Origin: Eutreptiella sp. 'Long Island Sound 2002'
Lineage: Eukaryota; Euglenozoa; Euglenophyceae; Eutreptiales; Eutreptiaceae
Reading direction: 5' to 3'
DNA: 64,000 nt
Assembly (NCBI GenBank): GCA_964036045.1
Contig: OZ038392.1
Location: 40,338,806 to 40,402,805 of the forward strand
How positions within the stretch are numbered: the first letter of the stretch is position 1; each line of letters opens with the position of its first letter. Below the pieces are notes generated by a model. The model was not told where the DNA came from. It made no database searches and saw only the letters and a program-made list of their open reading frames with translations. Made by a program: the position numbers and the translations under genes. Shown here piece by piece: positions 57,101 through 60,355 of this stretch.

Positions 57101-58757
57101 GATTTTCGCTCACTTGTTGTGTGGAAACTGCCAGGGCTGTTTCTTTTTGGCTACGTGTGTCATCATTGTACTAATCTCAATGGTAGAGTTGTCCGCTTGC
57201 CCCCCACTTGGTGAGATGGCCTGTGTATGTAAAAGCCACAAGAAATCGTTCTGGTGAGGGACACCGGGGATAGATGGCCTGTGGATGTAAAGGCCAAGTT
57301 GAGTTTGGGTCTTCTAAGGGTCGTGGGGCATGGGACTTGAGGCACTGCGGTGCATGAACTCAGGTCCCGGCTCAATGTGAGCTTAGTTGGGCCGCCCATG
57401 GTGAGATAAGAGAGGGATGAGATTTGGCAGGATCCGTGGCACTTGCAGTGCACTCGTCCCTTCTCCCAAGGGTGTTCCACCAAACAACACCTTGGGCCCT
57501 TTCTTTCTAGTGCCACGGTTGGGCTGTTATTTCAGATCAAATCTTGCACCATGTTTCCGCAGGATTAAGGTTGTTGAAAGGGGTGCAAGATGGTGCACAG
57601 CAACACACCAGTTCCTGTGCCTTGCGCCTTCAAGAATGTGGGAACTTCAAACTTGACATCGTCCACATGCGGCATTGGTCCGAGGGACCCAGCACTTGTG
57701 GCATACATTGGTTCCTCTGAATGCGAACGGCGGCGATACGCAACCACTGTTGCCAAGAAAGCAAAAGACGTTGCTAACATGTTGATCCAAGTGGCATGGG
57801 CTTTGAGGAATGTACTCTTCGCTGCCTGTACAAAAAAAGTCATATTGAGACAGGAGTCACTCCCTGTGGATGCACTACAAAGGCTGCCCAGTGTTGGCAC
57901 AGTGTTGGCTTCTGCAGGCAAGAGAGCACCCAGAGAACTCTTACTAGCGGATTTTGCGTCACCAAACAAACACCATCTCGAACACTTGACATGATACTAC
58001 TTCGGAGATGGGGTGCGGCGCCCCCGAAACCGCTTCACACAGTAAGGGGCATGCCAGCAACCAGTTGTGATGCTCTTATACTTTTGAAACATACTTCAGA
58101 GAAATCAATGGCAACTTGATGTGCAGACAGCACCTCCCTCAAACGCTTATGAAGGATGTTTGTCTCATCGCTCGGAAGGGATACTGCATACAAGCGTCCA
58201 TCCACGGTAGTCACAGTTGCCACGGACCGGTCGCTGTTGAAATGTGCGTGCTGCACTTCTCCGCCTTCTATGGCAACCAACAACTGACTGTAGCTCCACA
58301 GTCGGGGTTCTTCAACCACCCACGTCTTGTCAAGGACGGGTGGGGCATCAAAATTGGAAAATTCGGCACCTCGTGTTTGCACTTGGCTTATCTGCGAATG
58401 AAGCGCAATTTGGCAAGCCAATGACTGCGCTCATGACGCAACGCACAAAAAAACGCAATGAACAATTGCAAACTCACACCTGGTGCTGCCCTACAAGAGG
58501 TTGCACATTGATAGCTTGTGCTGGCGTTGCAACTCCAACAATTGAAGCGGCACCCAAGAGTGAGGCAGCACTAGTAGTGGCTACTTTTTGGGCATAAACA
58601 TTGCCTTTGACTTGAGTAGGCAGACCCCACAAGTTTGCTACACGACCTCCAGACGTCCAAACAATCAAAGCTACAATTGTTCCAAGAGTGCACGTCACGA
58701 AGGTCACAACAACTCCAATTGTTCGTCGTCCTCTTTTTGGCTCCAAGTCGAATTCAA
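2933..58757 (-). CDS. Giant split gene: FtsH-N-terminal-like region joined to an ABC1-type atypical kinase (partial)
   Basis: Gene-level entry for eight minus-strand exons: 58757-58480, 58391-58095, 57825-57609, 55478-55355, 55268-55192, 23657-23530, 21372-21256 and 3103-2933. Every junction is GT..AG, and codon phases agree across all seven introns (0, 0, 1, 2, 1, 0, 0). The coding part ends in the kinase N-lobe, so C-terminal exons are missing and should lie beyond the left edge. ABC1/ADCK/UbiB proteins are atypical kinases of mitochondria, plastids and bacteria, many acting in prenylquinone metabolism. The hydrophobic N-terminus with an AxA-like site suggests an organelle, plausibly the plastid. 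Introns are 88, 269, 2130, 86, 31534, 2157 and 18152 bp. The last five exons are well supported by family motifs. Joining the first three to them is inferred from phase, strand and order, and they could belong to a separate upstream gene. Confidence 0.72.
3252..3320 (-). repeat. Split direct repeat B2 (element 3' end)
   Basis: 69 bp, identical to B1. Separated from A2 by 83 bp (3321-3403), a small departure from a simple abutting layout. Confidence 0.85.
3404..3546 (-). repeat. Split direct repeat A2
   Basis: 143 bp, the second copy of A1. It overlaps repeat B1 by the six bases gttctg, so B1 and A2 abut as expected for split direct repeats. Confidence 0.9.
3541..3609 (-). repeat. Split direct repeat B1
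   Basis: 69 bp, identical to 3252-3320 (starts gttctgcctgcc, ends cggacagcac). It lies immediately downstream of the RNase H ORF. Confidence 0.9.
3659..5030 (-). pseudogene. Reverse transcriptase and RNase H of the tyrosine-recombinase element (interrupted)
   Basis: The region starts in the recombinase ORF frame and resumes after the C run near 4850 in the frame of a 419-codon ORF. Motifs in order are AKLDLQNAYWSIRLP, RLPFGWAYSP, the catalytic WVYLDDILLS (near 4614), then an RNase H with VFVDAAPEGK, QQAELYALY and VGSDSNVARSQ. A TAG at 3911-3913 interrupts it. The same frame continues after the stop with RVPSLLNAADPLSR, the usual closing motif of this RNase H type, and ends at 3659. At least one frame break and one nonsense codon are present. 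Confidence 0.82.
4743..6527 (-). CDS. Tyrosine recombinase ORF continuing into the reverse-transcriptase N-terminus
   Basis: 594 codons. Residues 1-275 form a tyrosine recombinase. Candidate catalytic residues are Arg145 (HCLRGSE), His230 and Arg233 (WHSFRR), Trp256 (LWGGWKS) and Tyr265 (QMYTEA), matching the R..HxxR..W/H..Y set. Residues of about 300-500 are a linker with an acidic patch (DLDEEDDGYYSSSDEE). From about 500 the frame enters reverse-transcriptase motif 1 (KCRAILDARRVN). It leaves the true frame at the C run near 4850-4860. The ORF therefore places the recombinase upstream of the reverse transcriptase, possibly as one polyprotein. In most described DIRS-order elements the recombinase follows or overlaps the reverse transcriptase. 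Confidence 0.8.
   Translation of the reverse strand: MADEYGTNFDATTVRGLQDGTLDGYLRQLRRLARLERMRPGDGARGVLEARLMQVVQGDLSESAAKLVLAAARLAEKMARLAPVVRKSDWYLVMSIDQRRCKEQRAEAKEWAQLEDLCRLCAAASSFAEWEAVALACISVGHCLRGSEAGGGVGQEDEGLRFFGTKSRRGVQRQEVGPWVRAWLQFLAKLRALRGFHPDRGAWHESREALGKTLVSLLERGEGKKTVRWHSFRRMGAAQLRKMGAPLTTIMLWGGWKSAKVAQMYTEAPPRWKFARRGKIPWPVWGGGGQSRATARSRALRSLSGRHGYAGRSPSRPGKLPDLLGDRLRGVRVHANEVGQCPRVRVLLGRLRDAARVISEMRGVKVHRQEMVRNLITGMGEAVLRLECGEEGLDTLCSVFTKVGEGDLDEEDDGYYSSSDEEGVVTEDMAARGVGEAGCVTVSDKIWNSLVPRDLLGVYRRQLRGDSAGIEKSHGGKSGPVDAMLESLRTETKGLRRTKRPETAKMFLTWKNALKCRAILDARRVNASDPRKPPKFRLPGLEAIRHWMGRARPRRVGGGQVPCFSGKAGPAECLLEHPPPPRLAQCFCGGGAVG
6636..6980 (-). CDS. Gag-region ORF 3: Ser-rich protein with a zinc-knuckle-like motif
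   Basis: 114 codons. The N-terminus is Arg and Ser rich (long Ser-Asp and Ser-Thr runs). The C-terminus holds CPECGGHHWWFDREKHGC, a Cys/His cluster that could bind zinc and nucleic acid as Gag zinc knuckles do. It overlaps ORF 2 by ATGA and ends about 109 bp before the recombinase start codon. Confidence 0.55.
   Translation of the reverse strand: MKERRSSRRGKGRRMSSDSESSSTDSSSDSASDTSSTASSSSSGRHSKRKGKGGTQGSTSQPEFKWIDGKRHFRSKKTGDWVNCENPPKTACPECGGHHWWFDREKHGCKGRRK
6977..7519 (-). CDS. Gag-region ORF 2: acidic then very basic protein
   Basis: 180 codons. The middle is rich in Glu and Ala (EEGEEEE), followed by a helical region (WTVKLCRLVERLMEAEESE), and the C-terminus is almost all Lys and Arg (KKKNKKKAKKQRRKEKKRRR). 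That tail would suit RNA binding or nuclear localisation. Its stop overlaps the start of the next ORF as ATGA (6980-6977), compatible with stop-restart translation or with a frame break. Confidence 0.5.
   Translation of the reverse strand: MTAFSLSAEEAAVGFAVCDLIAKPPGKSMNRRGGVGIKGERHSPGKSAKPETNSGMALDEEAGAGADDREEGGGPAAAEEGEEEELTYKEPSFKNARWMRKRPRAPRWTVKLCRLVERLMEAEESETATEVSTIIDDVWQLLLDCDKSGKDAVKAKIKEVKKKNKKKAKKQRRKEKKRRR
7529..7828 (-). CDS. Gag-region ORF 1 of the tyrosine-recombinase retroelement
   Basis: 99 codons beginning 10 bp inside repeat A1, with a Trp-rich start (GAWDWRRLKDEDPAAKSTAW). There is no recognised domain. Position at the 5' end of the element, before ORFs with nucleic-acid-binding character, suggests part of a Gag-like protein. 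The gap to the next ORF is 9 bp in a different frame, so a break or frameshift may separate two parts of one protein. Confidence 0.45.
   Translation of the reverse strand: MGSASNDGAWDWRRLKDEDPAAKSTAWAHLIQTPWMARMIPHQHRTEVLVAGVAGWSRDGVGWSAVKLARTSHETLGISFQSPDPQRYVDALLYGLTLA
7838..7981 (-). repeat. Split direct repeat A1 (element 5' end)
   Basis: 144 bp, nearly identical to 3404-3546: a cgatgtacccccgcc start, a purine-rich middle with a 13-G run, and a gttctg end. It differs by one extra G and two substitutions. Confidence 0.9.
7982..9660. other. Intronic sequence with a diverged direct repeat; no gene recognised
   Basis: T-rich segments at about 8287-8385 and 8762-8860 are diverged copies of each other, sharing tttttttgcggaaccca and gcatgacgc-like parts. 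A minus-strand ORF at 8890-9216 looks somewhat protein-like (DPSKHRHEWHTDTAPNEDV) but has no recognised family. Confidence 0.45.
9339..9830 (+). CDS. Unrecognised Cys-rich ORF running into a triplet repeat
   Basis: 164 codons. The middle has closely spaced cysteines and histidines (CFSCDGTPHMACHECKVLHC) of zinc-binding character. The C-terminal third is Ala and Val rich because it runs through a GCT/GTT repeat. There is no family match by eye and no splice evidence. It could be a fragment of a mobile-element protein or chance. Confidence 0.2.
   Translation: MTLHCALSRRVVKGILQVPQDRLWLLREMIEATLCFSRSKSASTPRTPSVHWEVARMYPEPKSVDPVDTCFSCDGTPHMACHECKVLHCALHASILCQSEICVGLRHFWTANLAAVAIVVASAVVAAAAVDTRLGVPTVVAASAVNTRCGVWYVCASSISPKC
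9674..9732. repeat. Imperfect GTT/GCT trinucleotide repeat
   Basis: An interrupted run of tgctgttgctattgttgttg type; simple-sequence DNA. Confidence 0.85.
10123..12152. repeat. Large inverted repeat (foldback) with 0.8-kb arms
   Basis: The left arm, about 10123-10962, and the right arm, about 11341-12152, are near-identical reverse complements, from the outer end (gcctgggtggggcgccacta) to the inner end (ccacaaatggctcaaaaac). The right arm lacks about 18 bp of an A-rich stretch present on the left. The 380-bp centre is a different repeat module (accaagactggttccacc, gggaccgagccggtggggga) that recurs at 12826, 13965 and 53800. No protein is evident; ORFs on the arms are mirror images and part of the repeat. 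Confidence 0.9.
12151..14010 (+). repeat. Two tandem diverged copies of a compound repeat block
   Basis: 12151-12290 repeats part of the right foldback arm in direct orientation. 12290-12920 and 13446-14005 are related to each other (tagcccaagatatgg, cccgttcccggccgccaccg, gtgctgcttgc) and each ends in the accaagactggttccacca or ccacggctggttgcaccagc module. 13041-13445 is a second diverged copy of the arm. The block is a nested or tandem array of non-coding repeats. Confidence 0.8.
14225..14375. repeat. C-rich low-complexity tract
   Basis: Long C runs are broken by short spacers, followed by an 18-G run at about 14363-14380. It immediately precedes an RNase H-like reading frame. Confidence 0.9.
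14383..15021 (+). pseudogene. RNase H domain fragment of a retroelement with a Pro-rich tail
   Basis: The plus frame reads YGVYFWDHRDLAAPLL, NEKQTNNRGEMRAALHAI, SQLVV, GPVGHVDLWEQLL and VPSHVGIHGNTKADTLAD. These are the successive motifs of a type I RNase H as found at the end of non-LTR retrotransposon polyproteins, including the final His and Asp. The usual Asp before SQLV is replaced (LICSQLV), so it is probably inactive. A Pro- and Gln-rich tail containing C runs follows to 15021. The 5' part is lost in the G run. Confidence 0.65.
15022..16340. other. Repeat-derived sequence with pol III B-box-like motifs
   Basis: No coding region is supported. GGTTCGATACC (plus strand, about 15509) and GGTTCGAGTCCC (minus strand, about 15763-15774) match the tRNA T-arm and B-box consensus, and a weaker TTCGAGC lies on the minus strand near 15720. 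No complete cloverleaf could be drawn. A segment at 15975-16045 (acccactaggcc, taggcccaagg) recurs at about 19517-19575. Confidence 0.4.
16341..16490 (+). pseudogene. Second, shorter RNase H C-terminal fragment
   Basis: The plus frame encodes PRASHIGIEGNTKADMLADM, the same closing RNase H motif as at 14700, followed by RQRCSPILKGHVTI. It is a decayed copy of the same non-LTR family, without the upstream motifs. Confidence 0.6.
16830..18060 (+). pseudogene. Reverse transcriptase and RNase H relic with frameshifts
   Basis: The region opens with LPEIHSWLFIIPKSSEKS in one frame, then PPRFTLAGWEP, THVDLRNVFWSFQL, ERMPFGWKFSPLLC and the catalytic FHYLDDFSIVG (near 17235). After a frame change near 17340 it continues with VNIFLGKWVCLVDRSLQYH, HPRAFLQMFNIWLGLATRG, and an RNase H-like DAAMDGLG. 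After another change near 17840 it reads NVAACRARALVWIIRLAVR. At least three frame changes make it a pseudogene. The motifs suit a DIRS- or Ty3-order enzyme; no recombinase or integrase is attached that I can recognise. Confidence 0.75.
18603..18970 (+). pseudogene. Protein-like fragment, possibly the 3' part of the adjacent retroelement
   Basis: The plus frame (LPNLYDLEIQWTWARISG, LYVTALPELNGVCSLPMW, AYVEWRKYRTLALSWRGYAL) has protein-like composition but no family I can name. It follows the reverse-transcriptase relic and may be its missing module. It is cut by a 13-G run. A 44-bp direct repeat (cagagtggtcttgttgaatc...) lies at 18491 and 18955. Confidence 0.3.
18971..20465. other. Intronic sequence; no gene recognised
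   Basis: Overlapping short ORFs are present on both strands. The minus frame at 19959-20279 is open for 106 codons with even composition but has no recognised motif. Confidence 0.4.
20466..20690 (+). repeat. Minisatellite with a unit of about 82-85 bp, roughly 2.7 copies
   Basis: Copies begin at about 20466, 20551 and 20634 with cccctgccgc and share cgcttcagag and gggcagaatcaga. A weak further relative (gaca, atatcagaaatagcccacaa) follows at 20755. Confidence 0.9.
21256..21372 (-). CDS. Exon 7: ABC1 kinase KxGQ-motif exon
   Basis: This is 117 nt (39 codons, phase 0 to 0). The acceptor is tcttccaccag and the donor is CTTCAG|GTGTGC. It encodes DARKNIERLGPTYIKMGQML and then SVRPDVLP. LGPTYIKMGQ is the family-defining KxGQ motif, and S.RPD(V/L)LP is its usual continuation. 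In ABC1/UbiB proteins this helix folds over the active site and restrains protein-kinase activity. The next coding base in the model lies 18,152 bp away. Confidence 0.93.
21373..23529 (-). other. 2,157-bp intron between ABC1 exons 6 and 7
   Basis: Bounded by GTTTTC and tccaccag. It contains a 182-codon minus-strand frame (21511-22059) without recognised motifs and a 14-G run near 22218. No other feature is supported. Confidence 0.75.
23530..23657 (-). CDS. Exon 6: ABC1 kinase N-terminal helical region
   Basis: This is 128 nt (2 + 42 codons, ending in phase 0). The acceptor is ccctcttcttctgcag and the donor is GCACAG|GTTTTC. The frame reads GALQQRWNEFLAVTVPFLTR and continues to AEAGSLAQ. This matches the helical segment that precedes the KxGQ motif in ABC1 proteins. 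The exon sits in the correct order and strand between exons 5 and 7, and all phases agree. Confidence 0.85.
23862..24760 (-). pseudogene. DDE-transposase-like gene split by a 426-bp insertion
   Basis: Minus-strand frame with VWICDLMAGTTADVMIWD, FFDFEMGAHDGAYKGRIH, VVPYVGCKKLCDDQ and, beyond the insertion, YNDVHGFYRARV. The order D...D...(FYRARVE) resembles the DDE superfamily endonuclease domain of Harbinger-like transposases. The Glu expected right after RARV is Val here, so the catalytic triad is incomplete. The insertion 23898-24323 falls inside the Tyr codon before NDVH, and the same frame is used on both sides. The N-terminus and downstream part are not defined. Family assignment is by eye. 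Confidence 0.55.
23898..24323. mobile_element. 426-bp TIR element with poly-C termini and TA target duplication
   Basis: It begins with 16 C followed by ttgtctaagctacgcc and ends with ggcgtagcttagacaa followed by 15 G, a perfect inverted repeat of about 31 bp. TA is present on both sides (23896-23897 and 24324-24325). A 52-bp direct repeat (ccaaattaatacggtcccta...) lies at 23936-23987 and 24251-24302 with one mismatch. It has no coding capacity, so it is non-autonomous. Confidence 0.88.
25075..25446 (+). CDS. Unassigned ORF with conserved-looking C-terminal domain, probably mobile-element derived
   Basis: 123 codons with balanced composition and no low complexity. Notable parts are MYFFARKWRILSKFLCFAME, SSHRRLKRMLCNSGGLSLLC, and GRLGVQVVVDNHTIDDSL. 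It may be the C-terminal part of a large transposase of the KDZ (Kyakuja-Dileera-Zisupton) sort, but this is a weak impression. An upstream frame is not visible. It lies within the 31-kb intron on the opposite strand to the host gene. Confidence 0.45.
   Translation: MFNKKTVEQQRADPSLPQRYQSGASKTEALAGSVFKKLVTKVKDRMLDPFASVHPIHVVDHMYFFARKWRILSKFLCFAMESSHRRLKRMLCNSGGLSLLCGRLGVQVVVDNHTIDDSLRREG
25840..26487 (-). CDS. Unassigned minus-strand ORF of 215 codons
   Basis: Starts MPLSPCATLISLAMALSQHG and contains TYTGGLLVGEVVEWAKGL, THIDVRE-like LIHIDVREYERAGALRKKGW, and RLIPAPKTVDSLLGVMSMHG. Codon composition looks coding until about 25950. There is no domain I recognise. It lies between the transposase relic and the TIR element and is probably also mobile-element derived. 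Confidence 0.35.
   Translation of the reverse strand: MPLSPCATLISLAMALSQHGSLPDPAADTHAHFLGLPRRPHTLEEATYTGGLLVGEVVEWAKGLDPSPTLIHIDVREYERAGALRKKGWARDLWQQLELVLPELRAVRLIPAPKTVDSLLGVMSMHGSGKLKSGVCRIYPTTNLVHCPLHMDMIALNKSFRAEEPKGDHSSFPFHWHTATAQWWDDLGFFPPTLRCPPSTTSPTSLFPRSIRCVG
26488..27404. other. No gene recognised
   Basis: AT-rich then T/C-rich sequence. A 20-bp stretch around ggttcgcaaagggtacata (about 26784) is the reverse complement of one near 24765, which may mark the limits of an older insertion. Confidence 0.4.
27405..28141. mobile_element. TIR element copy 1 (737 bp, TTA duplication)
   Basis: The left end is gggggaacccttgcagtgcg and the right end ctaagggcaccccc: imperfect inverted termini. 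TTA flanks both ends (27402-27404 and 28142-28144). About 100 bp at the left and 200 bp at the right match the element at 59610-60352, while the middles differ. A 3-bp TTA duplication is typical of PIF/Harbinger-type elements. It has no coding capacity. Confidence 0.78.
28254..53297 (+). repeat. Tandem array: about 19.2 copies of a 1307-bp monomer
   Basis: Identical landmarks recur every 1307 bp (for example 28418, 29725, 31032 ... 53250); one unit is 1306 bp because of a single-base loss near 44691. Units differ by only a few substitutions. Each monomer is two diverged halves of 608 and 699 bp: ctagcatgtgcataacacag followed by about 75 nearly identical bases starts at 28318 and again at 28926. 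The short ORFs in each unit (at most 91 codons) have no family resemblance and are cut by stops, so the array is treated as satellite DNA. It occupies 25 kb of the largest kinase intron. Confidence 0.97.
53298..53384 (+). repeat. Divergent continuation of the array
   Basis: After catcatgagg the sequence departs from the monomer (agcctttcatcaccatatcc) and returns with tgtcctggacccaaaaacaa up to ccaatcaa. This is the start of an older, divergent terminal copy. Confidence 0.75.
53385..54162. mobile_element. Insertion of about 780 bp within the terminal array copy
   Basis: It interrupts the monomer between ccaatcaa and catgcaagaacc. It starts with a gggagg repeat. It contains at 53798-53960 the module seen in the centre of the foldback at about 11180-11340 (gggaccgagctggtggggga, gaggtacgcactggaaagtg), and ends in AT-rich ttactaagt repeats at 53985-54150. 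No clear terminal repeats or duplication were found, so the mechanism is unknown. Confidence 0.65.
54163..54815 (+). repeat. Divergent terminal copy of the 1307-bp monomer
   Basis: It matches the monomer from catgcaagaaccgcacc onward but carries an extra 43 bp at 54327-54369 and lacks a 16-bp duplication near 54185. With the 43 bp present, a 68-codon frame opens at 54299 (MIELIEKQTEGHLLPLRKAS...). In all array units the 43-bp absence breaks this frame. Similarity ends near 54815. Confidence 0.85.
54816..55191. other. Intron start after exon 5; no feature
   Basis: Unique-looking sequence between the array relic and the exon 5 donor. No gene is visible. Confidence 0.5.
55192..55268 (-). CDS. 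Exon 5: N-terminal part of the ABC1 kinase
   Basis: This is 77 nt (1 + 25 codons + 1). The acceptor is ctttttcaatcag and the donor is CAAG|GTGGAT. It encodes VGRVDEVGLPLVYDKTLIQK followed by YWENQ. The LPLVY(D/N)K..IQ.YW pattern resembles the segment found just before the kinase core in plastid-type ABC1K proteins. The leftover G joins GT from exon 6 to make Gly. Its partner exon lies 31.5 kb away, across the tandem array. Confidence 0.82.
55355..55478 (-). CDS. Exon 4: linker exon before the ABC1 kinase
   Basis: This is 124 nt (2 + 40 codons + 2). The acceptor is cttctgtcgccttacag and the donor is GACAG|GTGACG. It encodes an Ala-rich start (AGLAGAATVAAQEVSKAV), then an acidic stretch (APEVDKTFIVMDEDDD). 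The overhang AG joins the first G of exon 5 to give Arg. Only 86 bp of intron separate it from exon 5. No known domain; it is assigned to this gene by phase and spacing. Confidence 0.75.
56067..56216. repeat. GC-rich 150-bp foldback (short TIR element)
   Basis: The left end (gccccacccccgggggggg, gcgacccctcggttttggac, gccaactaccccccc) and the right end are imperfect reverse complements, separated by aactaactgttggccggagg and an 18-G run. No clear target duplication was found. Confidence 0.75.
56467..57060 (+). repeat. Diverged direct repeat of about 230-330 bp, with an inverted part
   Basis: acatgcaag followed by aaccact(g/a)aattcaactg occurs at about 56470 and 56690, and a third acatgcaagccaaaaccact at 57030. 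Between them caagctcactgaagttcaaa and aagaactctaccagtgtgat recur. At 57060-57140 aggttgggtgtttgctatg and acttgttgtgtggaaac are the reverse complement of parts of the unit. Confidence 0.75.
57609..57825 (-). CDS. Exon 3: transmembrane helix and linker
   Basis: This is 217 nt: 72 codons plus one base. The acceptor is a good pyrimidine tract, gactttttttgtacag. The exon encodes a hydrophobic helix (WINMLATSFAFLATVVAY) followed by RRRS, as expected for a second membrane span after an FtsH-type domain, then a linker containing VDDVKFEVPTF. The donor used here, ACTG|GTGTGT, leaves one base that pairs in phase with the CT at the start of the next exon. Other donors nearby are possible, so the 3' border is the least certain in the model. 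Confidence 0.6.
58095..58391 (-). CDS. Exon 2: FtsH extra-membrane-domain-like segment
   Basis: This is 297 nt (99 codons, phase 0 to 0), bounded by an acceptor ending ttcattcgcag and a donor GAA|GTATGT. The central part has the pattern of the FtsH extracellular domain: an aromatic-Ser start (LWSYSQLLVAIEGGEV), alternating strands (SVATVTTVDGRLYAVSLP), then a helix with HKRLREVL and a closing hydrophobic strand (HQVAIDF). In FtsH proteases this domain sits between two membrane helices on the lumenal or periplasmic side. It is followed here by a predicted helix (exon 3) but not by an AAA ATPase. No Walker motif was found in the 2 kb that follows. Confidence 0.7.
58480..58757 (-). CDS. Exon 1 candidate: membrane-anchor and targeting region
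   Basis: The open minus-strand frame contains a basic stretch (KRGRR), a long hydrophobic segment (TIGVVVTFVTCTLGTIVALI) and, about 45 residues later, an Ala-rich hydrophobic stretch ending in ATPAQA, which resembles a thylakoid signal-peptidase site. It ends at a strong donor, CACCAG followed by GTGTGAG, in phase 0. The upstream border at 58757 is a guess based on a pyrimidine-rich acceptor (ccctccaag). The frame stays open to an ATG at 58944, so the exon may be longer or hold the true start. The role is probably membrane insertion or organelle targeting. Confidence 0.55.
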
Positions 58758-59609
58758 CTTGGAGGGATTGATAAGATGTGGGAAGTGACATGGAAAGCTG
58801 AAGATCCGTCCGCTTGCACGCCATTATCACTTGAAGACACGAAGGTAAACTCAATGATACCACTAATTTTCGTAGACGTTTCAGGCCTACTCTACACAGA
58901 TGCTGTGGTTCGGATGACCAGGGGATTGCCCCATTCTGAGACACCTATGCACCCAGAAGACCTCGACTTCCCTTTCTCCCTTACAAACCATGCTCCCCAA
59001 CCAACAAATTCCAGGTTAGGGACCCACACCACACACCCCTGGAGGAACTGTATCAAGGAAGGCCCCTGCCCCCCCCTGCAAGAACCTCAAGCCAAATATT
59101 TTTTGTTTGGTTCAGGTCCCGGCAAGCTGGCCAAGCCCTCTTACCAGATGGTACTTGAGAAGCTCTTAGAATCAAGGATCAGCTGCCCAGTGCTACCTTT
59201 GTTGCACAAGGCATTGCGGTAGCAGATAGCGCACATAGTATGCTGCTGGAACAACAAGAAAGGCCGGAGGCTGAGAAAGAACTGCAGTGTACAAAGCACC
59301 GAGGAAACCCAACTTGGCCAAGTGGTCAGCAACCACTGTGGGGTTGGCGACACTGCTCAAGACTCAGAGGGTGATGGGGGATGCATGCAGATCTGTTTGG
59401 CAGAGGCCTGGGGGTTGCAAAATCTGGAGTGCTTCCTGAATTGGTGTACAGTGGCAGCATCGGTCCGGGAAAGATCCTCCATGACGGATCAATTCTCCTT
59501 CGGTACAGTGGCAATCCTTATAATCGCTTACATGGACAGATGCCCAACGGCACGCAGGGCTTGCCCTTGGATATTCTGCACATCTTCACCACTGTACAAT
59601 AGTGATCAA
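58758..59609. other. Probable 5' region of the kinase gene; no further exon identified
   Basis: The exon 1 frame stays open to an ATG at 58944, which could be the start codon. No promoter element could be assigned. Short minus-strand ORFs at 59141-59514 lack recognisable content. Confidence 0.35.
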
Positions 59610-60352
59610 GGGGGCGCCCTTGCACTGCGCGCACACTGCGTGCTACTTTTTAGACTAGGTTCCCCCTGAAGAGTCCCCAAACACACCCCTTCCAAACGCC
59701 CTTATATCACCACTACCTCAGGAGCATATCCCACTGCAGACCCTGGGAGACCTCCTTCGGTGGGGTTGGGAGGTGGTCCATCTTCCACGAATGGGGGTGG
59801 GACGATGGACCCGGGGGTGGGTATGGCCGTCTAGCATAGCCCCGCTGCCGACCGTCTCGGGATGACGGCATGGTACGTCTTGGCTAGCACGAAGGATCCT
59901 TGGCGTTGATCAAGCCCGTGAGGTCACCTTCGATTATAGTACTACTGGACTGATACAGCACTTGGAGAGGATGCTGGATTGTCCCTCGGCCTTGATCATG
60001 ATCTTGAGGTCCGACATCAGCCGTGCCTGCTCGGGGTCCCCATGATGGGGGGAAAACAACATGGATAAATCACCTCTGCCTTCTCAGGGTCCCATGGTGG
60101 GGAGAAATCAACCTAGGAAAGAGTGGATGTGGTGGAAATGAGCAAAAAAAGTGTGAAAAAAGGTGGAAATGGGTGAAACTAGGTGAAAATCCCATAATGC
60201 CATATCCCCAATGTGGAAGAAGTATCAAAACCTACTCTCAAACAACAATGATGCCCCCCTAGTATCACAAAGTATGGGTCTCTAGTACGGCCACGCGCCC
60301 AAATAGTTGCACTGAGCTTGCACTGCGCACGCACTGCGCTAAGTGCACCCCC
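59610..60352. mobile_element. TIR element copy 2 (743 bp, CAA duplication)
   Basis: Left end gggggcgcccttgcactgcg, right end gcactgcgctaagtgcaccccc. CAA flanks both ends (59607-59609 and 60353-60355). Terminal regions match copy 1 at 27405-28141: ttagactag(g/a)ttccccc on the left; gatgccccc.tagtatcaca and aaatagttgcact on the right. The internal sequence is unrelated to copy 1. Non-coding. Confidence 0.78.
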
Positions 60353-60355
60353 CAA

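Larger units (their letters stand above)
55479..57608 (-). other. 2,130-bp intron between exons 3 and 4
   Basis: It contains a GC-rich foldback (56067-56216) and a diverged direct repeat (56467-57060). No AAA ATPase or other coding motif is visible on the minus strand, which matters for the choice between one fused gene and two genes. Confidence 0.6.

Noticed and set aside
56700-57608. AAA ATPase domain expected if exons 1-3 encode an FtsH protease
   Set aside because: No Walker A or B or second-region-of-homology motif was found on the minus strand between 57608 and 55479.
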